This document shows, in pieces, positions 1 to 8,378 of a DNA stretch of 38,433 nt. The DNA is from an uncultured Mucilaginibacter sp. (lineage in GTDB: Bacteria > Bacteroidota > Bacteroidia > Sphingobacteriales > Sphingobacteriaceae). The stretch is taken from assembly GCA_903864275.1 (NCBI GenBank), contig CAIPFE010000013.1, forward strand, positions 1 through 38,433. The letters are read 5' to 3'. The notes under the pieces were generated by a model. That model was not told the origin of the DNA. It did not search any database and was given only the letters and a program-made list of their open reading frames with translations. The first letter of the stretch is position 1; every line of letters begins with the position of its first letter. Both the position numbers and the translations under genes were made by a program.

Positions 1-170
1 GGATCCAGGGTTCCTTCTATTTATTTTTGATTGCCATTATCACTTTCTACACCGGGGTACTGGTCTGGAAGGAACGGGATTCAAAATTTAATGAAATGCA
101 GGATGCCACACCAATCCAAACTTCGATGTTGTTTGTTTCAAAAGGCCTCGTTAAGGGCTTCGCCGTTTAA
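1..170 (+). pseudogene. 3' remnant of a membrane protein, possibly ABC permease/M1 peptidase family
   Basis: An open frame enters from the left edge (codons start at position 3) and stops at 168-170. It encodes about 55 residues: a hydrophobic helix (FYLFLIAIITFYTGVLV) followed by VWKERDSKFNEMQDATP. The pattern of helix, then V-W-(K/R)-E-R-D and a D-A-x-P motif, resembles the large Bacteroidota ABC-2 permeases fused to M1-type aminopeptidases, where many hundreds of residues should follow. Here the frame ends about 20 residues later, so the gene appears truncated. The family match is from memory and the 5' end is not visible. It could instead be the natural C-terminus of another membrane protein. 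Confidence 0.4.
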
Positions 171-234
171 AAACTTCATAAGGCTGCGTTAAGCGGTGAT
201 TTTATTTATATTGCAAACAGCATTCATCATTACT

Positions 235-924
235 ATGGCTAAAAATGTTTGTGATTTAAAAAGTTGTTTTCTCTGCAGGTTTTGTCTTAACGACTGGTTG
301 CCAGCCATTGCTGCAGCCCGGCAAAACTTTGAATTAAAAAGGGGGCAGCAATTATTTAATGAAGGCGACCCGGCGAAAGGTATTTATTTTATTTATTTGG
401 GCATTGTAAAAGTCCATAAACGCTGGGGTCGTGAAAAAGACCTGATCCTACGGTTCGCGAAGGCGGGCGTTGTTGTCGGCCAGTTAGGATTGGGCGATGA
501 TGCCAGTTACCCCGTGTCGGCAACTGCAATTGCGCCGGTTGTAGCATGTTTTGTCGATATGGAATTCTTTGAATCGACATTAAGCGTTAACGCGGGCTTC
601 TCTCGCCAGGTAATTAAAGTGCTTGCAAATGACCTGCAGGAATCAGAAAAAAGGATGCGTAACCTCGCCCATATGCCGGTTAAAGGACGGGTTGCGCAGG
701 CGTTGATCACCCTGAAAAATCAATTTGGAATAACAGCAGATGGTTATATTAATATTGACATAAGCAGGCAAGACCTCGCCTCGTTTACCGGCGCGGCTTA
801 TGAGTCGTTATTCCGGATGATCAATGAACTGATAGAGGAGAAATTGATTACGGTTTCGGGTAAAAGTATTTTGATAGCCGATGAAAATGCATTATTGAGG
901 CTGACGGAAGATGCCGGCCTGTAA
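235..924 (+). CDS. Crp/Fnr-family transcriptional regulator with N-terminal Cys cluster
   Basis: A 229-residue regulator. An N-terminal cysteine cluster (C6, C11, C14, C17; pattern C-x4-C-x2-C-x2-C) precedes a cyclic-nucleotide-binding-like beta-roll (about 25-130, with FNEGDPAKGIYFIYLG typical of the first strands). A long dimerisation helix and a winged helix-turn-helix follow (about 150-215, with ISRQDLASFTGAAYESLFR as the recognition region). The frame could open at a GTG at 196, but the ATG at 235 gives the usual family start and is preferred. The cysteines recall the Fe-S ligands of FNR, but the spacing differs from E. coli FNR, so oxygen or redox sensing is inference. The next gene on the same strand begins 29 bases after the stop, so co-transcription is possible. 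Confidence 0.88.
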   Translation: MAKNVCDLKSCFLCRFCLNDWLPAIAAARQNFELKRGQQLFNEGDPAKGIYFIYLGIVKVHKRWGREKDLILRFAKAGVVVGQLGLGDDASYPVSATAIAPVVACFVDMEFFESTLSVNAGFSRQVIKVLANDLQESEKRMRNLAHMPVKGRVAQALITLKNQFGITADGYINIDISRQDLASFTGAAYESLFRMINELIEEKLITVSGKSILIADENALLRLTEDAGL

Positions 925-953
925 ATTTAATATTGAAACGAAAAATTAATAAC

Positions 954-1421
954 ATGACAATAATTCATAAATATTTCGCAGCGGGCCTCCTGGTGACCGC
1001 CGCCCTTTTTACGGGCAATTACGCCGCGGGGCAAACCTCGGGCCCATTGTTCAACGAGGTTGCACACCTGGATTCAATCCAGTTCGCCGCCTTTAATGCC
1101 CGGAACCTGGACCAACTGATGAACTATTTCGACACCAGCCTGGAGCTCTACCAGGACAATACCGGCGTGCGTAATTATGAGCAAACGAAACAAGCCTTCG
1201 GCAGTCTTTTTAAAATGAATTATGTACTGACGCGGAAACTGGTTCCCGGAACGATGGAAGTGTACCCGATCAAAGATTACGGTGCTATCGAGACCGGTCA
1301 GCACACCTTTTCGCACGTGGAAAACGGCCAGTTGCAGGCGGGAACCTATAAGTTTATGCAGATCTGGCAAAAGAAAGACGGCACCTGGAAAGTGACCCGG
1401 GAAATCACTTATGGCCATTAA
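954..1421 (+). CDS. Secreted SnoaL/NTF2-like (DUF4440-type) protein
   Basis: A 155-residue protein with an N-terminal signal peptide (HKYFAAGLLVTAALFTGNYA) and cleavage expected near A-A-G-Q. The mature part is a single alpha+beta cone-fold domain: an initial helix with DSIQFAAFNARNLDQLMNYF, then strands ending in WQKKDGTWKVTREITYGH, the usual ending of DUF4440/SnoaL-like domains. Such domains bind small ligands or act as non-enzymatic scaffolds, so no substrate can be assigned. The ATG at 954 is chosen over an upstream in-frame TTG at 933 because it places the signal peptide correctly. It lies directly behind the Crp/Fnr gene and may be controlled with it. Confidence 0.78.
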   Translation: MTIIHKYFAAGLLVTAALFTGNYAAGQTSGPLFNEVAHLDSIQFAAFNARNLDQLMNYFDTSLELYQDNTGVRNYEQTKQAFGSLFKMNYVLTRKLVPGTMEVYPIKDYGAIETGQHTFSHVENGQLQAGTYKFMQIWQKKDGTWKVTREITYGH

Positions 1422-1621
1422 AACACCTTAAGTTTCCCTAAATACCCGGCAAAAAATTGATTGAGTAGAAATTGATAATATTCTGCATAATGTTTAACGT
1501 GCAATGGCGAATACATTTCTGAAACCACGATGCCATTGCATATTCCCGGCTGCGTTGTGAATTATTTCTTTAAATAATGTTAGCTTTAAATAAATTTATC
1601 AATTCTTTAACCTGTATGTTC

Positions 1622-2260
1622 ATGAAAAATACAATTTACTGCTGCCTGATTGCCTGCTGCCTGCTTTCGTTGTCGGCCACAATGAAAAGTGCTTCGGACG
1701 GATGGATATCCCTGTTCGATGGCAAATCCCTTAACGGCTGGAAGGTTGGCGACAATGCTGAAACATTTTCGGTGGATAGCGGGCGGATCACGGTTCACGG
1801 AAAAACCGCGCATTTGTTTTACGATGGGCCGGTTGAGAACCATAATTTTAAAAACTTTGAGTTTAAAGCAGATGTAATGACCCATAAGGGCACTAATTCG
1901 GGTATTTATATTCATACTGCATACCAGCAGGGCGGGTGGCCTGCAAAGGGGTACGAGGTACAGGTAAATAATTCGCATACCGACTGGATAAGGACAGGCA
2001 GTTTATATGGTATAGTTAATATTAAAGAAGTTTATGTAAAAGATAATGAATGGTTTACCATGCACATTACCGTACAGGGCAAAAGGGTGACCGTAAAATT
2101 AAATGACAAGTTGGTGCTCGATTATACCGAACCCGATAATGTAAAACGCGGCGAAGGCGAAGAGCAGCGTGTGCTTTCCAGCGGTACTTTCGCCTTGCAG
2201 GGCCACGATCCAAATAGCCTTACCTATTTTAAAAATATTATGGTGAAGCCGCTACTGTGA
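1622..2260 (+). CDS. DUF1080 (3-keto-disaccharide hydrolase-like) exported protein
   Basis: A 212-residue protein with a signal peptide rich in Cys and Leu (CCLIACCLLSLSA), possibly a lipoprotein. One DUF1080 domain fills the rest: the opening WISLFDGKSLNGWKVG, then FKNFEFKADVMTHKGTNSGIY and the closing GTFALQGHDPNSLTYFKNI are hallmark segments of this concanavalin-like fold. Family members have been linked to hydrolysis of 3-keto sugars and are abundant in Bacteroidota glycan loci. The ATG at 1622 is preferred over the upstream ATG at 1577, since the shorter form starts right before the hydrophobic signal. The gene stands alone, with about 200 bases of spacer on its 5' side. Confidence 0.88.
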   Translation: MKNTIYCCLIACCLLSLSATMKSASDGWISLFDGKSLNGWKVGDNAETFSVDSGRITVHGKTAHLFYDGPVENHNFKNFEFKADVMTHKGTNSGIYIHTAYQQGGWPAKGYEVQVNNSHTDWIRTGSLYGIVNIKEVYVKDNEWFTMHITVQGKRVTVKLNDKLVLDYTEPDNVKRGEGEEQRVLSSGTFALQGHDPNSLTYFKNIMVKPLL

Positions 2261-2339
2261 TCAAGAAATTAAACCCTGCGGCGTGATCTCATTAAGTTAA
2301 CGCGAGTTGTATGTAAGAATTCGATACCTTTTTCAAGAT

Positions 2340-2484
2340 GCCCCATAGGGGCTACCGCTTTGTAGGAACCAAATAACATGGATAATTGCCACGTCAGTGG
2401 CTACCCAATTCGCGAAGGGTAGCCACTGACGTGGCAAAAATAACGTTTAAACGATGTGCTACAAAGCGGTAGCCCCGATGGGGC
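2340..2484. repeat. Nested palindromic element (two stacked inverted repeats)
   Basis: Outer arms at 2340-2365 and 2459-2484 are complementary over 26 bases with one mismatch. Inner arms at 2388-2406 and 2417-2435 are perfectly complementary over 19 bases around a 10-base loop that itself contains TTCGCGAA. The outer arms also contain short self-complementary ends (GCCCCATAGGGGC). The element lies between DUF1080 and the OmpA-like gene and has no coding potential. It has the shape of a small non-autonomous mobile element or a REP-like sequence. No second copy of this sequence is visible in the window. Confidence 0.85.
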
Positions 2485-2557
2485 AAAGCCTTTTCTTATA
2501 TCAAATACCGAGTAACAAACATCGAATGATGAAGTAATAAAGTTGATCTTTAAAAAA

Positions 2558-3373
2558 ATGAATCTTAAAAATTTGCTTTTCCTGCTTGTCATTTTAAAAA
2601 GTATACCTTCATATTCCAACGGGCTTGATACCATCAAATTGTATTATAAGATCAACCAAAAAGAGCTATCCCCTAAAAACAGGGGTAAACTCGATTCACT
2701 CAACAGATTTTTAATTGACAACACGTCGGTACATGTTTTGGGGTTCGCGGATTATTTAGGAAGTATAGAATCAAATTATCCTTTATCACAGGGACGGGCT
2801 GAAGTAGTAAAAGCCTATTTGATGCACCTGCATAAAAACAATGTGCAAATAATTGCCAACGGCAAAGGTGAAGTAACGGCAACTACAAAAAAAATTTCAA
2901 AGTTGGGTGAGCCTTTAAACCGAAGGGTTGATATCATTTTCCCCCACAAAAAAAAGGAAGATAATTTTCATACCAGGGTGAATAATTTGTCGAAACTGAA
3001 CGTTGGCGAAAGTATAAGCTTTAAGGAATTAACCTTCCAGGGAGGCAGGCATTATTTAAATGCGTCCGCGATACCATACCTGGATACATTGACCACATTC
3101 CTTAAGAAACACGAAAACCTTAAGATCGAAATTCAAGGCCATATTTGCTGCGAGTATAACCACCCGGACGGGTATGATATTGATGTTGGCAAAAATAATT
3201 TATCAGTAACCAGGGCGAGATTTATCTATGATTACCTGGTAAGCAAGGGCATAAAAGGCCAACGAATGTTATTTAAGGGCGTAGGAAGCTCCGATCCTGA
3301 GATTTACCCGGAAGTAACTGTCGATGATCAAACGCGGAACAGGCGGGTACAAATAGTGCTGATTGGGAAATAG
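2558..3373 (+). CDS. Secreted protein with two tandem OmpA-like domains
   Basis: A 271-residue protein with a signal peptide (LKNLLFLLVILKSIPSYSNG) followed by two OmpA/MotB C-terminal type domains. Domain 1 (about 25-128) has VHVLGFADYLGSIESNYPLS, then LSQGRAEVVKAYL and LNRRVDIIF. Domain 2 (about 150-270) has LKIEIQGHICC, then LSVTRARFIYDYL, the G-x-G-S-S-D-P-E segment and RNRRVQIVL. These domains normally bind peptidoglycan in the periplasm through conserved Asp and Arg residues; the N-R-R segment is kept in both copies. No beta-barrel is present, so this is a soluble or anchored tether. The start is the ATG at 2558 rather than the in-frame TTG at 2543. Confidence 0.85.
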   Translation: MNLKNLLFLLVILKSIPSYSNGLDTIKLYYKINQKELSPKNRGKLDSLNRFLIDNTSVHVLGFADYLGSIESNYPLSQGRAEVVKAYLMHLHKNNVQIIANGKGEVTATTKKISKLGEPLNRRVDIIFPHKKKEDNFHTRVNNLSKLNVGESISFKELTFQGGRHYLNASAIPYLDTLTTFLKKHENLKIEIQGHICCEYNHPDGYDIDVGKNNLSVTRARFIYDYLVSKGIKGQRMLFKGVGSSDPEIYPEVTVDDQTRNRRVQIVLIGK

Positions 3374-3388
3374 GGCGGCAATTATTTT

Positions 3389-3630
3389 TTAAAATTATTC
3401 GTGAAATTTCCGATGGCAGCGGTCTGATTAAATTCGTCAAAGGAGGCTCCGCCGGAGCCCAGAAAACTTGTTTTTATGTTCTATAAACACGATGCTCCTA
3501 TGGAGCGTTTTTATTGTCTATAATATTGTTTGTTTTGACTCCGGCGGAGTCACGTGTTTATAGAAATAACAGGATCAATCTACCAGGCACCGTAGGCGCC
3601 TCCTAACTAGACCTCAAACAATTTCAATGT
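3389..3630. repeat. Multi-hairpin repeat element, copy A
   Basis: This stretch is homologous end to end with 10246-10490. Shared landmarks are an outer AGGAGGC/GCCTCCT pair, a GC-rich palindrome GGCTCCGCCGGAGCC, and a 12-bp stem TCTATAAACACG (3480-3491) pairing with CGTGTTTATAGA (3553-3564). That stem encloses two hairpins, GCTCCTATGGAGC (3494-3506) and GACTCCGGCGGAGTC (3537-3551). It lies between two convergent genes, so it may act as or replace a terminator. Its terminal inverted repeats are more decayed than those of copy B. Confidence 0.85.
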
Positions 3631-3649
3631 CGAAAGATTTTCGGCTTCC

Positions 3650-4222
3650 CTACGGTTTTTGCAGTTCTGTTTTTTCCATAAACGCATAAGTGATCATATG
3701 ACATATACCCATATGCGCATCTTCAACCCTTCCGTAATGCGTGTCGTCTATGATCATAACTGTATCAGCCAGTTCGGCAAGCCTTCCTTTTTTACCACCC
3801 ACCAATGCGATGCTATGCAACTGGTTTGTTTTGGCCCATTCAATAGCTTTAACAAGGTTGGGCGAATCGCCGCTTACGCTTAAAACCATGACAAGGTCGC
3901 CGGGGTTGGCGAGGTTCATTAGTTGCCGCATAAATATATCTTCGAAAGCATAATCATTACCGATAGCGGTTATCCAGCTGGCATTATCATTCAGCGACAT
4001 ACACCGAAAACGTTTATGGGTTTTATCCGACGATCCTTTTCCCAGGTCGGTAACAAAATGCGAAGCATTGGCTGCGCTGCCGCCATTACCGAAAACAAAA
4101 ACCTGCCGCTCTTCATCAAGCGCCGACTTAAAAAGTCCGATCACTTTAGCCAGGGTTTCCCTGTCAATGCTCTCCAATGCTTTTTTTTGAAGGCTGATAT
4201 ATTCTGAACAATAATTGATCAC
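3650..4222 (-). CDS. SIS-domain phosphosugar isomerase (GmhA/DiaA-like)
   Basis: A 190-residue single-domain SIS protein. The sugar-phosphate loop FGNGGSAANASHFVTDL (about 44-60) and the second loop SVSGDSPNLVKAIEWA (about 115-130) match the phosphoheptose isomerase group. In GmhA the region near the C-terminus carries a catalytic Q-E-x-H; here it reads RVEDAHMGICH, so the Gln appears to be Glu, and the substrate may not be sedoheptulose 7-phosphate. It lies 12 bases downstream of the ROK kinase on the same strand, which suggests one transcript and a shared sugar-phosphate pathway. An exact role cannot be assigned from sequence alone. Confidence 0.82.
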   Translation of the reverse strand: MINYCSEYISLQKKALESIDRETLAKVIGLFKSALDEERQVFVFGNGGSAANASHFVTDLGKGSSDKTHKRFRCMSLNDNASWITAIGNDYAFEDIFMRQLMNLANPGDLVMVLSVSGDSPNLVKAIEWAKTNQLHSIALVGGKKGRLAELADTVMIIDDTHYGRVEDAHMGICHMITYAFMEKTELQKP

Positions 4223-4234
4223 TATGCTATTTAC

Positions 4235-5164
4235 TTAATTGTTTTTGTGTTGAATGGCAAGTTCAAGCGCCCCGACGGGCACAGCGTCCTCTTTCAGTAA
4301 AGATAGCAGAATTGGAGGCCCCGGCTGAAAGACATCCATCAAATACCCGGTTATTTTTTGCGCCACCAATTTACGAAGCGGTTCGCCTATAAAGGATAAT
4401 CCGCCACCTAAAATAATAATCTCCGGGTGCAATAAATGAACAGCGTGTGAAATACCGAAAGCCAGGTCATCGCAGGTTTTATCAAGTATTTCCCTGGCTT
4501 GTACATCGCCCAGGCTTATCGCTTCGGGAAGCGATCTTGCTTCGGCCCCCGGACCTTTTTCATTTACCAATTTTGCTAATATGCCTTCGGGGTAATTAAG
4601 TACAGCATCGCGGATCTTTTTATCCACCGCCCATCCCGAGCATGCCGACTCGATAGTCCGCCCGGTTTTATCCAGCCGGATATGCCCCATTTCGGCTTCG
4701 CCGGGGAATGCGCCGTGATATATCTTTTTATGCAGTACTATCCCCGACCCTACCCCGCTGCCAAGTGTTATATATAACACATTATTATAGTTTCTGCCAG
4801 CCCCGTGCAAGACTTCGCCCAGTGCTGCCACATTTGCATCATTATCAACAACCGTCGAAACTCCTGTCAGGTCGCCAAGCCACTCCTTTAGCGGGAAGCC
4901 CGACCATCCTTCAATTTGGTAGGAGACCAGCACTGTTCCCGTAGGCCTGTCAATAGGGCCGCCATAGCCGACGCCAATTGCTGAAAGCTTTTCGGTTTTC
5001 AAATGGTGCAATGTTTTCGCGATGTGCTGCCTTATTTCTTCTGCACCCGCATTCCGGTCAACAACAAAACGGAACCGCTTCAAAATTTGGGCCTTTTCGT
5101 TACCTAAAACAAGCTGAAGCTTTGTGCCGCCAATTTCTATTCCGAGGTAAGTTTTTGAAGGCAT
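4235..5164 (-). CDS. ROK-family sugar kinase (glucokinase-like)
   Basis: A 309-residue actin-fold kinase. The N-terminal phosphate-binding loop is GIEIGGTKLQLVLG (8-21). The sugar/ATP hinge has VDNDANVAALGE (D107 and D109, catalytic Asp region), followed by LGSGVGSGIV (134-143), H161 and the C-terminal PEIIILGGGLS nucleotide site. The zinc-binding C-x-C-G-x2-G-C segment of classical ROK proteins is absent: after H161 the chain reads IRLDKTGRTIESACSGWAVD, with only one Cys. The ATG at 5164 is chosen, since the upstream 18 codons of the frame are not family-like. It is probably co-transcribed with the SIS isomerase and phosphorylates a hexose or related sugar. Confidence 0.86.
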   Translation of the reverse strand: MPSKTYLGIEIGGTKLQLVLGNEKAQILKRFRFVVDRNAGAEEIRQHIAKTLHHLKTEKLSAIGVGYGGPIDRPTGTVLVSYQIEGWSGFPLKEWLGDLTGVSTVVDNDANVAALGEVLHGAGRNYNNVLYITLGSGVGSGIVLHKKIYHGAFPGEAEMGHIRLDKTGRTIESACSGWAVDKKIRDAVLNYPEGILAKLVNEKGPGAEARSLPEAISLGDVQAREILDKTCDDLAFGISHAVHLLHPEIIILGGGLSFIGEPLRKLVAQKITGYLMDVFQPGPPILLSLLKEDAVPVGALELAIQHKNN

Positions 5165-5249
5165 TGGATTTAAGATGAGTAATTGTTTTCTGCACAAATT
5201 AAATAAAATTTGCAGCATTATTCTTTAACTGCTAACCGTTGCATTTTTC

Positions 5250-5278
5250 ATAGCGATGGGTTTCAAACCCATCGCTAT
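5250..5278. repeat. Perfect 14-bp stem hairpin with 1-base loop
   Basis: ATAGCGATGGGTTT at 5250-5263 is followed by one C and then its exact reverse complement. It lies between the beta-helix gene and the ROK kinase on the minus strand. No T-run follows it on the minus strand, so a classic intrinsic terminator for the beta-helix gene is doubtful; a REP-like or mRNA-stability hairpin fits as well. Confidence 0.7.
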
Positions 5279-5309
5279 CCGGCTAATTGAAAGTCCAGCC
5301 CTTGTCCAC

Positions 5310-7619
5310 TTACTTTTTCAATTTCAAAGGCACATTCGTACCGCCCTCAATCTCCAACCCCTTCGCGCCATTTAACGACATCACCCGATACAAACGGACA
5401 TCAGTTACACCATCCGGCAGGGCAATAAGCGTACCGGGGTGAACGCTCGTCATATTTGCCAGCATGTCGTTCACAAACGTTTGATCATACGTTCCGGTAT
5501 TTGGAATTGAAGTACTGCCGCTCCCTGTAATATTTGATTTATAGTCGCGGGTCCTGCTGAACAGTACCCTTATATCCGCTTTCGGCGAAGACGTATCCGC
5601 AACAACCGGGTTGTCTTCCGCCATAATACCAAGCGCCAGTATCTTTGCTCGGGAGCCATCGCCGCTAACGGCAAAGCGATCGGTAAAATCATCAGCAATA
5701 AATAGCGCTTTGCCCGAAAAATTATTAACAATGACAGAGGGGACATTAGTGTGCTGGGGTGTTGCAATGTGGTCGCCATCAGCGGTAAAAATACCTTTTC
5801 CCGAAAGTTTTGCGTAGGTGCTTTTATTCCCGCCCTCGTACCAGGAATCCTGCACCATTAAATTACCCCCGCTTGATACCTCATGAGAAACATCGTTCCC
5901 CGACTCGGCCCCGCTGTAAATAATAGTTCTTCCTTCGGCCGGGGTCCCCGCCGCGGCCAGCGGCCCTCCTATTACGCTTACAGCCTTTTTCAAGCCGGAA
6001 AATTGAATATCATTTCCCAATACTATCGTATGGTCAAGCTGGTTTGTTAGCATACCAACCTGTCCCCCTGCCTGGCGGAATTCCTGCAGAAAAATGCGTG
6101 ATCCTTTTTGATCGGCGTTAGTGATAAGGATATTGGTAGTGACGGTATTACCTCTGAAGGTTATATCCCGCAATGTAGCCTTAGCGGGGCCGGTAATTAA
6201 AATAATCGGGCTCGGCGTGGCGCCCGTCCATGTAAGTATGCTGGAATTTTGATTTCCATTGCCATCACCCACCATTTGTACATCACTATTTGCAGGAATG
6301 GATAAAGTGGCGGAAATTTTGTAGTCCCCGGAAGGGAAATGAACAACCGGGCGCGTTCCCGAAACTTTCGCGGCCTTGTTGATCACAGCTTGTATAACAG
6401 CAGCACTTGCACCCGGGGGCACTTCAAATATTTTACGGTTCAAATTGGGTTCGACGCCTGGCAGCGTTTGCCCCGCAAGCCGGCTGAGGCTGCTCCTGGC
6501 AACTACTTTGTTATCGTATTCAATTTTATTGCCGTCGATTGCAACAGGGTTCGTGACCGTGAATGTGTTGCCGATAGCTATATAATCTGAATTAGCCGCA
6601 CCGTTAAATGACACCGCCGGGCCGCTCGTTGCCGAAGTACGGGAACGGATAATGTTATCCATAACAATTGCCGGCCCCTGGTTGCCGATGGTTATTGCCT
6701 GGGTGCTGACGGGATCAATTATGGTATTCCCTTCAATAATAGTGGAGGCCGGGTTCCGGGTGCCCGCTGCGTAAAAGAATTGGTTGGAGCCGATGGAGGA
6801 ATTATCGCGAACCGAGAACTCCCCGGTGTTGCGCATCGACATATCACTATTGGTAGAATTGCGGAAAACATTCCGGTACACCCTAAAGTTCCCCGCGCCG
6901 TAGGTATTCGTTATGCCGACGGCACAATCAAGGAAGTATGAATTTCGTACCCAGATATCAAGCGCATTGAAATTGCCAAGACTAACCCCGGCCGATGTAT
7001 TCCGTATAAACTGGTCGCGAAGAATAGATGTTTCCGCAAAACCATGACCCAGGTGCCCGCCATGGATACCGAAACCTACATCCACAAAAATGTCATCGGC
7101 ATATTCATTACTCGTATCAAAATGTGGTTTAGTGCCATCCCACGACTGTTCAACGGCAACATCAGCAACACGGTTACCATTCCATGCAATGCGGTCAAAT
7201 TTAGAGTAGGCAGTGCCGTTTACCTGCATCATCGTACCGTGTGCTGCGCCGCCCCATTTAATGATGGTGGTTTTAGGATCGGCGCCAACAATTGAAACAT
7301 GGATATGGTTATTCATGGTCAATGTACGGGTGATCAGGTAAGTTCCAGCCGGCAGGTAAAGTGTGCTGTTAACCGTCCCCTTTGCCGCTGCATCAAATGC
7401 TGCTTGCAGTGCGGCAGTATCATCAGTTACCCCATTGCCTTTTGCCCCGAAGGCTGTTTTCGCGTTCAGCCAGCTATTGAACGGCCCGACAAATTCATCC
7501 CCTGTTTTGGGGATTGAGCCGCCCGGCACTGTCGCCTTAACCTGGGCATAGCTATTGAATGCAAAAAGAAATGGCAGGGCAAGTGATAAACATCTAACAG
7601 TAATAGCTTTAAAATACAT
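5310..7619 (-). CDS. Secreted right-handed beta-helix protein with two pectate-lyase-3-like modules
   Basis: A 769-residue exported protein. The signal peptide is CLSLALPFLFAFNSYAQ. A first pectate_lyase_3-type module opens with FGAKGNGVTDDTAALQAAFD (about 57-76), where the G-V-T-D-D-T-A-A-L-Q signature is diagnostic of this superfamily, followed by many short N/D/G-rich strands typical of a parallel beta-helix. A second, degenerate helix start occurs near 395-450 (EVPPGASAAVIQAVINKAAK, then VVHFPSGDYKI). It probably acts on an extracellular or environmental polysaccharide. No catalytic set can be assigned with confidence, so lyase versus hydrolase or mere binding is open. Not clustered with SusCD genes in this window. 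Confidence 0.82.
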   Translation of the reverse strand: MYFKAITVRCLSLALPFLFAFNSYAQVKATVPGGSIPKTGDEFVGPFNSWLNAKTAFGAKGNGVTDDTAALQAAFDAAAKGTVNSTLYLPAGTYLITRTLTMNNHIHVSIVGADPKTTIIKWGGAAHGTMMQVNGTAYSKFDRIAWNGNRVADVAVEQSWDGTKPHFDTSNEYADDIFVDVGFGIHGGHLGHGFAETSILRDQFIRNTSAGVSLGNFNALDIWVRNSYFLDCAVGITNTYGAGNFRVYRNVFRNSTNSDMSMRNTGEFSVRDNSSIGSNQFFYAAGTRNPASTIIEGNTIIDPVSTQAITIGNQGPAIVMDNIIRSRTSATSGPAVSFNGAANSDYIAIGNTFTVTNPVAIDGNKIEYDNKVVARSSLSRLAGQTLPGVEPNLNRKIFEVPPGASAAVIQAVINKAAKVSGTRPVVHFPSGDYKISATLSIPANSDVQMVGDGNGNQNSSILTWTGATPSPIILITGPAKATLRDITFRGNTVTTNILITNADQKGSRIFLQEFRQAGGQVGMLTNQLDHTIVLGNDIQFSGLKKAVSVIGGPLAAAGTPAEGRTIIYSGAESGNDVSHEVSSGGNLMVQDSWYEGGNKSTYAKLSGKGIFTADGDHIATPQHTNVPSVIVNNFSGKALFIADDFTDRFAVSGDGSRAKILALGIMAEDNPVVADTSSPKADIRVLFSRTRDYKSNITGSGSTSIPNTGTYDQTFVNDMLANMTSVHPGTLIALPDGVTDVRLYRVMSLNGAKGLEIEGGTNVPLKLKK

Positions 7620-7823
7620 TGATCTGTTTTGATTAGCAACTTAAAACAGGAAGGTAGGAAATTACAGCTATATTTAAAATGTACAAGAGCAATATTGTGT
7701 TATATCTTTTTAAGTGTATTTTTAAAGCAAATGAGGAGACTAAGTTTAATGTGATTTTTTTTAAACATATTCAAATAAAATAACCAACCTGGTAATAATT
7801 CGTCAATCTTTTTTTATTACTAT

Positions 7824-8378
7824 ATGGAAAAGTGGCCGCAGCAAGAAGAAATTCCAAGATCAATTATAAAGGGCAGCGGCGGTATCGGCGCTGATTTAAG
7901 CTCCTTGAATGGCAAGGGCAAAATACTATTCGTTGATCCAGAATGTGCGGTCATAGGATTTGGCGATTTGCCTTATATGTTGTTTATGACTCCTGATTTC
8001 CGTGAGGAAAATTTGCCGCCCGATATTAGAAAAAATGTATACGAGGTGAAAAAACTTGTTGTGCAACCTACATTTTCAGGAGTTTCAAAATCGGCAAAAT
8101 TTTGTACTGTCCCAAAATGGTTGGTCAATTTTAAAAAAATTGAGTATTTGCGTCTTGCATACGTGGAGTTGGATGATTTAAATTATTTAAAAGATTTGCC
8201 AGTCCAACATTTAGTCATTGAAAATATTAAATATGACGATAGTAAAAGGCTAATTGCCGCTATCAAACAGTTTAAGCACTTAAAAGAAATTTCTTACGAT
8301 CGATCACTTCCTGAAGATTTAAGACTTTCCTTTAAAGAATTGAATTTAAAATTAACATTTGTTCCTGCAAATTTGTAA
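7824..8378 (+). CDS. Hypothetical protein with leucine-rich-like C-terminus
   Basis: A 184-residue protein with no signal peptide or membrane segment. I do not recognise the N-terminal half (residues 1-95). The second half has spaced Leu/Ile residues in a pattern like two or three leucine-rich turns: VPKWLVNFKKIEYLRLAYVE, then LKDLPVQHLVIENI and FKHLKEISYD. Similar isolated LRR-like proteins are common in Bacteroidota and sometimes act as immunity or interaction proteins, but nothing nearby supports that here. The base composition is more AT-rich than in the flanking genes, which suggests it was acquired. Start at the ATG at 7824, the only plausible one. Confidence 0.6.
   Translation: MEKWPQQEEIPRSIIKGSGGIGADLSSLNGKGKILFVDPECAVIGFGDLPYMLFMTPDFREENLPPDIRKNVYEVKKLVVQPTFSGVSKSAKFCTVPKWLVNFKKIEYLRLAYVELDDLNYLKDLPVQHLVIENIKYDDSKRLIAAIKQFKHLKEISYDRSLPEDLRLSFKELNLKLTFVPANL

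Noticed and set aside
1577..1621. Longer start for the DUF1080 gene at 1577
   Set aside because: It adds 15 residues before the signal peptide; the ATG at 1622 gives a normal exported protein.
6339..6590. Open frames on the plus strand inside the beta-helix gene
   Set aside because: They overlap the real minus-strand gene in other frames, have no family features or start context, and follow the codon pattern of the gene.
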